The notes beneath the pieces were generated by a model. The model did not search any database, was not told the DNA's origin, and saw nothing but the letters and a program-made list of their open reading frames with translations. 64,000 nucleotides of DNA from Begonia masoniana (Eukaryota; Streptophyta; Magnoliopsida; Cucurbitales; Begoniaceae): NCBI GenBank assembly GCA_022432975.1, contig CM039512.1, positions 34,097,730 to 34,161,729 of the forward strand, in the 5' to 3' direction. Positions 34,459-44,358 of this stretch are shown one piece after another. Positions within the stretch are counted from its first letter, which is position 1, and each line of letters starts with the position of its first letter. The position numbers and the translations under genes are program-made.

Positions 34459-36811
34459 AATTACACCTTAATCAGACCTGATCGGGGCCGAAGAGCCATC
34501 ACTCCGGACATTTAACCGAAAAGGGGACATATATTTTTTTTTAAACCAAACAGACTGAACTTTTAAGAGCAAACCCTTAAAAGCACTACAGAGAGAAAAA
34601 ACATTCTCTGGATTTGAAAGTAAAACAGGAAAACAGTTAAAATCAGACTACAGAGAAGACCTTACACTTTTTTTTTTTTAGATTTAAAACTTTACACAGA
34701 GAAGACCGGAAAGACATGATTAAAAACCGGACTTCAGTAATAAATGACATGAGTAAAACAGGGAGACAGAACACTTGGAACGTTTAACTAAAAGGTTGTG
34801 TGGGCGACTGGCATGCAGAAGGAAACGTGATAAAATACATGCAGTGAAAATAAATGAGAAATATAAATTGAAAGGCATATTGAAAGAAAGGCTACAGTGA
34901 ATACCGGAATCAGGTGATCTATGGCCGAAGGAGTAAATAAAACGGGGCGGAAGAATTAGGCAGATGACGCCAGGCGGAAGATGTGGATAACGTCAAGCGG
35001 AAGACGTAAATAAACTGGGCGGAAGAAGTAGGCAGATGACGTCAAGCGGAAGATATGGATGACGTCAAGCGGAAGACGTAAATAAACTGGGCGGAAGAAG
35101 TAGGCAGATGACGTCAGGCGGAAGATGTGGATGACGTCAGACGGAAGATGTAATTTTAAAGGCAGCGGTGGATGCAGACAGAAATGCACTGCTCACTGGT
35201 GGAAGTGAACTACAGGCAGAAATGCACTGTTCACTGATGGAAGTAAATTTAAAGGGCAACGGTGGATGTGCTTTAAAAGGGCAACGGTGGATGTGCTTTA
35301 AAAGGGGAACGGTGGATGTTATTTTTAAAGCATCGGTGGACGTGATTTTGTTTTAAAGCAGCGGTGGATGTAATCGGAAGATGTAGTTTTAAAGGCAGAA
35401 TTTGACAACTTTTGACAGGAAGACGTATAAACAGGGGACATAAAACAAAAGGCATAAAAAGTTCCAGACCTTCAAAACCCGATTCAAAACAAGTTGTAAA
35501 ACATGCTTTGATAGAGATTCAAGAAACACAAACTGCATGGATAGCTCAAAATTTGAAACCATCATGCACGACCTAGAAAGGAAGAACTCAAGCAGTTCCA
35601 GAATATATCAAAACATATATACAACTGTTAATTACAGAGGTTTAAAAACTTAAACACCAAAACCTATACGTTATAAAAATCCCAACAGAATTCCCAGCAG
35701 CGTTTTAAAACAAAAACACAAAACTCCAACAGAGTTTTCAGCCAATAAACTTTACATGAAAACTTCCCTCCCTCGGGTCAGAAAGATGTCTGGCTGCCAC
35801 AACCACCCCTGAAAGCTCGAGCCACCAGCCACCTATTCGTCGGACTGAGACACAAAGTCCTCATCCACGGGATCCGCACCTACATCAAAGAGTTCAACTA
35901 TGAGCTTAGAGCTCAGTAAGAATATATAAAAATACAGTGATGCATATGCTGTGCATGAACATTTCGGACTACAGTGACATTACAGAACATTACTTTTCAT
36001 TTGTCAGGAAGTGGGGCTTATAGGGAAACAGGCGTAACAGAAGTGCACTATCAGGCACTAGTAATTCAGAGCAGAAAATCAGTCCTCGTCCCACACTTAA
36101 CCGAACGTTACATTACAGGTTTTATCATTCTTAACTTCAAAACGTGTACAGAAAACATTTTCATGTGTACAGAAAATATTTTCATGGCTTTCGGGGAAAA
36201 ACGTGTATGCATGAACTTTTACAGTGCTTAAACTTAATACAACAGACAACAGAAATAACACAGCAGAACGTGAAGAGAAATACAAATAACTTATCTACCC
36301 AAAACAGCCTGACAGAAATGAAAACCTAGTACCTCTGTGATGTAGGGCCTTAAGGGCCAACCTACGGGTATGAACTTACCTGTTGCTGTAGAGTTGAAAG
36401 CTTCGCACGTAAGTCCCTGGCGATCCACGGATCTTAGGCAGAGAAACTGAGGAGATCAGAGGAGCTTCGCTGGTCGTTTGTCGTCTGGAAGAGGGAGAAT
36501 GCAAAGAATAGAATGGAGAGAACAGAGAAGAGAAGTGAAGAGGGTTTCACGTAGGAGGAAGAGTATATCTTGTTCAACAAGTTGAACACATGGCAGCCAT
36601 TCATTGGCTTCCTCCCACCTACCTTAATTCCTACCTAAACAACCCCTCCATTGGTTTTCTAACTAAATGAATGTTTTAGTTACACTTTGGTTTAGTTTTT
36701 CACTAAACATCCCAACAAATTTCACCAAAACATACATTATATTAATATAAACCTAATCTCATTGGATAATTTGAGAGATAATTTCCCAGCCAAAAAATGT
36801 CGAGTGTTACA
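34459..36811 (-). mobile_element. Probable solo LTR (about 2,350 bp), minus orientation, left end eroded
   Basis: The right end CGAGTGTTACA at 36811 and the sequence inward match the 5' end of the family on the minus strand. AGGTAAGTTCA (minus, about 36,373-36,379), the CCTTAAGG box at about 36,349 and ACTGAGCTCTAAGCTCAT (minus, about 35,902-35,918) are shared with 39784-42726. The left end starts near 34,459 (ATTACACCTTAATCAG...GATCGGGGCC) and has lost the TG/CA terminus. ATATT at 34454-34458 and 36811-36815 is a possible but weak target duplication. Confidence 0.7.
34950..35160. repeat. 72-bp tandem repeat rich in TGACGTCA
   Basis: About 2.7 copies of a unit with GCGGAAGAAGTAGGCAGATG and two (A/T)GACGTCA(A/G)GCGGAAGA blocks. 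A second local repeat with GGCAACGGTGGATG follows at 35,190-35,380. The same motif type, inverted, is in the sister LTR at 41,690-42,065. Confidence 0.88.
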
Positions 36812-36901
36812 TATTGTACTAATTACTATATGACACGTCAATAATTATTTTAAAAGAGTAGAATAAGAAAGTGAATGTAGCATTACTCTTTAAAAAAAAT
36901 T

Positions 36902-38037
36902 ACTTCAACAGAAACTTGGTTTGGTGGCTCAATTATCTCGATTAACCCATGTAGTTCATTTGATCCGAGTTAGCTCAAGAGTCCATCATATGTGCTGGGC
37001 TTGGACTATTTAAATGGATAGATCCAGCCCGATTAGCTTACTGTAATGCGATGGGCTAAGTGAATTGACTAGATAAGCTAAAAAACATGTTTGACACTTT
37101 TATATGAGAACTAGTGGTGGGTACGTCCTATGCACATACACGTTATAATGAATATATTTTAAACGTTGATATATAAAGAAATTAGTGCAAATTATATTAT
37201 TGAAGAATTTTCCATGCTGAAACTTCTAAACATCCATAGGCCATGAGTTATAAAAAAATTTACATTGCCGCAAAAGTAAATTTTTTTTCTTTACATTTTT
37301 TTCTCTTTAAACATATACACAGTACAAGTAACAATTATTTATTGGAATAATTATAGAACAAACTTTTAGTGCTTGCTAATTTATATAAAAGACATAACAA
37401 CGAGTTGAGAAAATAAAATATAAAGACTTTATCTTTATACGAATATTTTGGTGAACAAATAATATGTACATGTGCCAAACAAGTAAGACAAAAAAATTTA
37501 CATTTATAACCATTTTCATCTCAACATTCATTTACCTAGAAAATAAAGAATTATAACTATAGAAATAAAAAGCAAATAACAAATTATAAGTTACAGGATA
37601 AACATGTTACATTAAATTCATTGTACTTTTAGCTTCTAGATAAAGATACAGATAAATATGCATAGATTAAAGCTAGATAAGGAGAAAAAGATTAAAGTCA
37701 ATAAAACAAAAAATTAAATAATATGATATATGAAGATATTTTATTATAATCTTTTGTAAATTGTATAATAGATGAATAGCAATAAAATAATAAAATTTGA
37801 TATCAACATTATATGAAGATATTTTATTAAAATATTTAATAGATAAAATATTTAATAAAAAAACAAAATTTGATAAAACAAAAACTTTTCATGATAAAAT
37901 ATATTAATATCATATTTTAAAATTAAAATGATAAATTAAAAAATAAAATAAAGCATATGAGACGTGTCATTACAATAATAATAAAAAATACTAAAAAAAT
38001 ATGATAAGCAACATATGTCATAATAATTGGAGAGTAA
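36902..38037. other. A+T-rich intergenic stretch
   Basis: Very A+T-rich with short repeats such as ATATGAAGATATTTTATTA (37,730 and 37,813). No gene or element ends recognised. Confidence 0.5.
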
Positions 38038-38046
38038 TATTAAATA

Positions 38047-38557
38047 GGGTAAAGTGTAATTTGGCCCCTACAACTAGGTGAAATGGGCAATTTACACCGT
38101 AAACTTGGATAATAGATAAGAACAACCTTAATAAATTAATAATAGGCAATATGGCCCCTACCGTCATAATTTCCGTTAAAAAATAACGTTTTTTTCACTT
38201 GTTCATTTTTTTTTTCCAAAATGCCCCTCACTGGACCGAACCAGACTGGACCGGTTCGGCTAATTACACTTTGATTTTTTATTTTATTTTTAATTATATT
38301 CCTCAGTCTTCTCTTTTTTAAGAAATAGAATTTAAAAAAAATGAGAGTGGAATTAGCCGAACCGATCTGGTCCAGTGAGGGGCATTTCAGGAAAAAAAAT
38401 AAACAAGTGAAAAAATGTTACTTTTTGATGGAAAATATGACGGTATGAGTCATATTGCCCATTATCAATACATTAAGGTTGTTCTTACCTATTATTCAAG
38501 TTTACGGTGTAAATTGTCCATTTTACCTAGTTGTAGGAGCCAAATTGCACTTTACCC
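38047..38557. mobile_element. Non-autonomous Mutator-like foldback element, 511 bp
   Basis: The left end GGGTAAAGTGTAATTTGGC matches the reverse complement of the right end (GGGTAAAGTGCAATTTGGC). The arms pair through most of the element, including TGGACCGAACCAG / TGGTCCAGTGAGGGGCAT-type segments around a central A+T-rich loop near 38,290. The 9-bp target duplication TATTAAATA is at 38038-38046 and 38558-38566. No coding capacity. Confidence 0.94.
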
Positions 38558-38615
38558 TATTAAATATATGAAAAGTGAGATTGCACTTTACCCTATTAAA
38601 TATATGAAAAGTGAA
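38544..38615. repeat. 36-bp tandem duplication spanning the element's right border
   Basis: Two copies, starting at 38544 and 38580, each contain ATTGCACTTTACCCTATTAA and ATATATGAAAAGTGA. The duplicated unit therefore includes the transposon terminus, the target duplication and flanking DNA. Confidence 0.92.
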
Positions 38616-39778
38616 ATAATGAAAAGTGAAATAAGCCAAATATGACGTGAAATAGGAATTGCAGTTACATATATCATTAAAAAATTGGAAAGTCTTAAAC
38701 AATCTAAATAAAGATAAAAAAAAATCAAATGAATTAAAAGAAATTTTAAAAAAATTCATAAAAGATAATATAGAACGTAGATGAAAAATAAAATGTATTA
38801 AAAGGAAATAAAAGTGATCAATACATTTAATATGTAGATAGAAAATTAAAATGTCAAATGTTATAAGAAAATAGCACGAATAATATTCAAAATTTTGTTT
38901 GTTTGTAAAAGAGAATTGTGTATATTAACATGATTTTTAAAATTACATTAAAACAAAGTATAATATAAAGAGAATATTGAAATAGACACGTAACACCTCT
39001 AACTTAAAAAAAAAAACTAACACGTGAGAATTTGAAGTGCCAGACAGATATTTGAGAAGTGTAAAAGGCATAATGTAAAAGCGGTGAAAAGCAAGTAGTA
39101 GCCGCGACAAAAAAGGATCATTGAAGATGCAAAAGGTTACCCAAGAAAAGACAAATCGGATATGATTTTAGCAATAAAAATAATAAGTATTTGTAAAATA
39201 ATAATGGGAGAATATGAAAATTCAATCATTAATTTATAGAAAAGAATGATTTACAGAACGAAAGAGTAAAAAGATTACAAGCAAATGTAAAAATAGAATA
39301 TGAAGAGCTGAGGTGATGGGGAAAGTTATGTCAGTTTTTTGTCTTTTTATATGAGGCGTTATTATAATATAATAAAGATGATAATATTTATTTTCATTAG
39401 ATAATTATTCACAAATAAAATCTATATGATTACACCTCATAGCGCAATCCTAAATTTTTTCAATAAATAAAATAAAAAAAGAAATAAAATAGAAAGTATT
39501 TTCTGTAGATAGAGAGAGAATGTCGAAAAAAATGCGAAAACTCTAGGAGAATTTGAGAGAATAAACAAAAACAATAAAATATAAATATTATCCTCAGAAA
39601 CAGAGTAAACCGTAAAGTGAGAATCCTACGGTTAGCAGTTGTTTCCTATCTGCTGGTTGAGAGAGAGAGTTGTTCCGTGAAGGTGAATGACCCAAATGAC
39701 ACAAAAATGTAGATGTTCAATAGAGATTGAATATATAGAGAGAGGAATGAAATGGTTCTGAAGAGAAAAATAGAGGGT
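38616..39778. other. A+T-rich intergenic stretch
   Basis: No gene recognised. Contains GAGAGAGAGAG-type tracts near 39,515 and 39,660. Confidence 0.5.
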
Positions 39779-39783
39779 TTACA

Positions 39784-42726
39784 TGTAACACCCGGCCTTT
39801 TGTATGTAATAATTTCCCGAACCATTTCTCGGGATTAATTTAATATAAATGCAATATGTGTTTTGTTGGAAAATCAAACTAATGTTTAACTAAGCATTAC
39901 ACTAAGTTAAAATGCATAGAAGGGTAAATTGGAGAGAAATTAAGGTTGGTGGGAGAAAACCAATGGTTGAGTGACATGTGGCAGCTTGTTGAAGAAGTTA
40001 AGTTCTTCCCCCTACGTGAAACCCTCTTCACTTCTCTTTTCTGCTCTCTCTCCTTTCTCCTCTCTGCATTATCTCTTCCTGTCGACAAACAACCATCGAA
40101 GTTACTTCGATCTTCTCAGATTCCTTTCTGCTCCTCCGCTAAGATAAACATCTTCTAATGCTAACACATTTGGATAAGCAAAAACTATGGGTTATGCTGA
40201 AGTTTTAGGTTAAGATAGTTGGGAGAAAACTCTCGGTTTTTGTATGGAAACACATTCGTTGTTTTCTACAAGTCTGAATGGAGTTTACTGCATAATCTTC
40301 CAAGTTATTTGTTAGCATTTGCAACTTGTTTAATTTCTCTACATTGCAGCAACAGATCCGAGCATTCCAGGGACATTCGAGCATTCTATATTGCAGCAAA
40401 CAGGTAAGTTCATATCCGTAGGTTGGCCCTTAAGGCCCTACATCTCGGAGGTACTAGGTTTTCTGTTCTGTCGGGTTGTTTCGGTAGAAAGGTTATAGTT
40501 ATGTTCTGAGTTATCTATGTTCTGTTTCACCGTATGTTTTATTATTTCTGTCATCTGCTCTCTGCCTGTTTAAGTTCAAGCACTGTTCATGCATACACGT
40601 TTTCTCTGAAAAACATGCAAATGTTTTCTGTACACTGTTTAAAACTAAATAAGATAAAAATCTGACTGAAATGTAACGGTTAAGTGTGGGACGAGGACTG
40701 GCCCTCTGGTTTTATCCTCCCTGGGATTCTGAAAAATTGTCCTTGTCAAGGACCCTCTGGTTTTATCCCTCCCTGGGAATCTGAAAACTACTGAATGTGC
40801 CTGATAGTGCACCTATTGTTCGCTAGTTCCCCTATAAGCCCCACTTATACCCTTCTGCCACTGAAACATAATGTTCTGTACTATCACTGTATTTCTGAAA
40901 ACCGCATGCATAGCATTTTGCATGACTGCATATCCATTATGTTCTTACTGAGTTTTAGACTCATAGGTGAACTCCCTGATGTAGGTACTGAACCCGAACG
41001 TGAGGACTTTGTGCCTCAATATGATGAATAGGTGGCTGGTGGCTCGAGCTCTCGGGGGTGGTTGCTGTAGTCAGACACAATTTTCTGTCCCGAGGTTTAA
41101 GTCTTAGTCTTTTAAGAAATGTTCATATCTGTAAACTCTTCTGAAATTCTGGTGTGTTTGTTTTAAAACTCTGTTGAGATCCTGTGTTTTGTTTTAAAAA
41201 CTCTGTAGGAAATTCTGTTGGACATATATATAATGTATAAGTTCTGATGATCGAGTTTTAAATCTCTGTTGACAGTTGTTAGTTGTTTCCTGTGAAATGT
41301 CTTGAAAACATTCTGGAACTGCTTGAGTTCTCCCTTTTCAGGTCTTGCATGGATGGTCTCGAATTTTAGGGCTATCCATGCAGTTTGTTTTCTTGAAATC
41401 TGTCATTTGTAATGAAGGTCTGAAACCTGTATGCCTTCTGTTGTGCTCGAGAACCATGTTTTGAATTGGTTTAAGAATCTGAGACTTTCATGTTTTCTGT
41501 TCTTTAAGCTCTCTGTCTATATGTTTTTCTGTTAAAAGTTGTCAAATTCTGCCCCTTTTAAACTGCATCTTTCGATCACGTTTAATGCATCCACCGATAG
41601 TCACTGTTCACATTTTGTCTTATCTCATCCACCGGTGAACAGTTGATTTCATCAGTCTTAGTTACTTCTGCCGGTTTCATCTGTCTCTCAGTTTAACTTC
41701 ATCTTCTGATGACGTCATCTCCTCTTCCGATGACGTCACCATAGCTTTCCTTCTGCCGATTACGTTTACTGCCTTTATCTGCCGATGACGTCATCACATC
41801 TTCCGATGACGTCATCACATAATCCGATTTCGTTTAATGCCTGCATCTACCGTCTGACGTCATCTCTTCTTCCGATGATGTCATCCACTGTTTTCTTCTC
41901 CTGCCGATTACATTTAATGTCTGCATCTTCCGGTGACGTCACCTATTTTGTCGTATCTGCATCCACCGATAGCTTTTACCTTCCACCCAGTTTTACTCAG
42001 CATCTACTGACTGACGTCATCCCTACTTCTGTCTTTGCAAATGCATCTTCCGCCTGACGTCATTCAAGTCTTCCGCCCAGTTTTAAACTAAGTCTTCCGC
42101 CAGTGTTTTACTTAAGTCTTCCGACTTCACATTCTGTTTTCTGCCTCGATCTTCTTCTGTTATTTGTTCTTCCTTCCGATTGTAGATATGTTTACAGTGT
42201 TTTCCCGCTTTATATTCGAATACAGGGAATACTCTTTCCCTCCTCTCAAAAGTTCAAGAGTTTACTTTAAAAAAAAAGCTCATCCTGTTTATATTTAAAT
42301 TTCTTCTGTTTGCCTCAGTTTATTCATGTTCCTTCTGTTTTTCCTGCTTAATTCTGTTTCTTCATTTTAGTCACTCATTCCTGTAATCTCAGCTCTGAGT
42401 TAGTTCTCGTTTCTCTTTCTCTGAGAATCTGAAATTTTGTTAACCACCGTAGTCCCACCCTTTCTGTAAAATTTTATGTTTAGAGATTTGCATTGATAGT
42501 ACACGTCTTCTGTCATTTTATTTCTGTTCTTCTGTGAAGTTCTAAAAGCTCAATTGGTTTTTCGTAAGTTGTCCAGTGCATTTGGTAAACGTTTTTCCGT
42601 CCTTTTGTTCTAGTAACGCCGTCTGTTTAAAAAAAAAAATTATAGTCACCGTTATCCGTTTTCTGTCCCGGAGTGACAGCTGGGAATCCCGGACTCCGAT
42701 TGGGTTCCGATTTTTGGGCCCTCACA
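39784..42726 (+). mobile_element. Solo LTR (2,943 bp), target duplication TTACA
   Basis: Starts TGTAACACCCGGC at 39784, ends GGGCCCTCACA at 42726, and is flanked by TTACA at 39779-39783 and 42727-42731. It aligns with 19233-20400 and, inverted, with 29035-31733 and 34.46-36.81 kb. Shared blocks are CAGGTAAGTTCATATCCGTA at 40,401, the CCTTAAGG box near 40,430, GACCCTCTGGTTTTATCC (40,750), TTACTGAGTTTTAGACTCAT (40,945) and GCTATCCATGCAG (41,371). The 3' half is rich in TGACGTCA. Confidence 0.94.
41690..42065. repeat. TGACGTCA-rich degenerate array
   Basis: At least seven TGACGTCA/TGACGTCAT octamers occur in short units with (T/A)TCTTCCGATGACGTCATC and TGCCGATTACGTTTA. The octamer is the palindromic core bound by plant bZIP (TGA-class) factors. 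Binding here is an inference. Confidence 0.85.
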
Positions 42727-42731
42727 TTACA

Positions 42732-44358
42732 CGCGCACCATTTTATTTTTTAGTTCTTTAGTAGTAGATAATATATTTTTATATTTTTTTAGAATGCGTA
42801 GAGAGAGAAAGAGAGGAGAGAGAGAGAGACATTCAGATTGACACAAGCATTAACGTTCTTTCTCTAAGGAAAATAAAATGGTAGAGAGAGAGAAAAAAAC
42901 AAATAAATCAAATAAAGACAAATATTTCTCTCTCTCTCCCATCGAAAATTAAAAGTCACCTAAAGAAAATGACAACTATCATTTTGAATTTCTTTTTTAT
43001 TTATTTTAATGATTAGAAGAAATTAAATAGATTGTCATTTTTATATAATGATAGATAATATAATATTTATTTTCTATATATTTTTTTTTTACTCTATTTA
43101 CAATTAACAGCTTGCCAAAAGATGATTCAAAGCATCATTCATGCATTACCCATTATATGTTCCTCTTTTTTTTTTTTCAATTTTTGAGAGAGAGAGAGTT
43201 AATTCTAAGTAAAAAGCTATGACACGTCAAATGACTATTTTAACGGATTTCTCCGCAACAAGATACTGCTATGCTAAGTCAAACTTCAAGATCTAAAAAG
43301 AACTTTAGGTATTAATTGTCTTGACTTTCTAAATTTGCAGCTTAAAAACGTACTTTATTGTGCATTTTCTAGTTCTTATTTTTACTAACAATAAACTATT
43401 CAAAAATTAAAACATATAAATAAATTCTATTATTCAAAGTTCCTAAACTAATTAAAAATGCTTATAAGCCTAAACTCAATTTGATGATTATTTAGTTCTG
43501 TCAACTAAAAAGACAACAATATAACTTTTTTGTACTATAAAAGAACAAATTTGGAAAAGAAAAACTGTAAATAATTGTCTTTGGAACAGGTAGAAAGTTA
43601 CTAACTATACATTTTTTTTCTGAAAAATAAGAATAACAATTTCAATCAACACTTGAGCAGTTGGGTAACTTGTATCATCAGAATATCCTCTCCTGATGTT
43701 CTACCCAAACAAGTTTTTATTTTTTAGTCTAATCTCTTCACATTTATTCAACAAAACACCAAATTCTTAGTCCAAATATCTGCCAGAAAATAGGCTAGTA
43801 GTCATGCTTACAATCACAAACACAACAGATTACAGGTTGAACCACATATCTAACCAAACAATTTCAGAGATAGAGACAGCAAACCAGTGCAGAAACCCAT
43901 CAATGAAATCTATTTACCCAGATTGTACAACACCAGCGCCTGAAGGTAAACGGATGGTTATCAAACAATGACGTGGAAAAAGCTAACATGAGTCTATATG
44001 ATGTATAATTGCTTAATTCTCTTTCCTATGAAACCTTTTTAAGAAATATATAAATAATTAAACCATTCTCAATCCAAAAGTTTAACCTTTTGAATTTTTT
44101 TATAGTTTATCATGATATCAAGACTAAATGTCCCAATTTCGAATCTTGACGTAATTCCTCATTTAAAAAGATACAGATATAACGATCGAAGAAAAACACA
44201 TAGGTCTGCAATGCATAAATGATCAAATTATTTTCACCCCACAAGATTTAAGTGTTTGAGATTAAATGGTTAATAAATAAAAGTTTGTTTGAGAAATGAA
44301 AAATCTGAGTCAGACTTTTCGAAGAATCGTCCAGGAAAAAACTCAAAGAGAGAGAGTA
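42732..44358. other. A+T-rich stretch containing the probable 3' untranslated region of the CIPK gene
   Basis: Contains GA-rich tracts (42,800-42,940) and no other gene. The 44,358-43,700 part is downstream of the minus-strand CIPK stop; a minus-strand AATAAA at about 43,742-43,748 is a possible polyadenylation signal. The transcript end cannot be fixed from sequence. Confidence 0.4.

Larger units (their letters stand above)
34346..36901. mobile_element. Possible MITE split by an LTR insertion
   Basis: The plus strand at 34,346-34,391 (AATAATGTTACGTTTACTC, TCTTATTATACTCCTTTAAA) resembles the reverse complement of 36,850-36,901 (GAGTAATGCTACATTCACT, TCTTATTCTACTCTTTTAAA). Terminal inverted repeats like these, separated by the LTR 34.46-36.81 kb, suggest a small DNA element interrupted by the LTR. 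No convincing target duplication was found. Confidence 0.4.
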
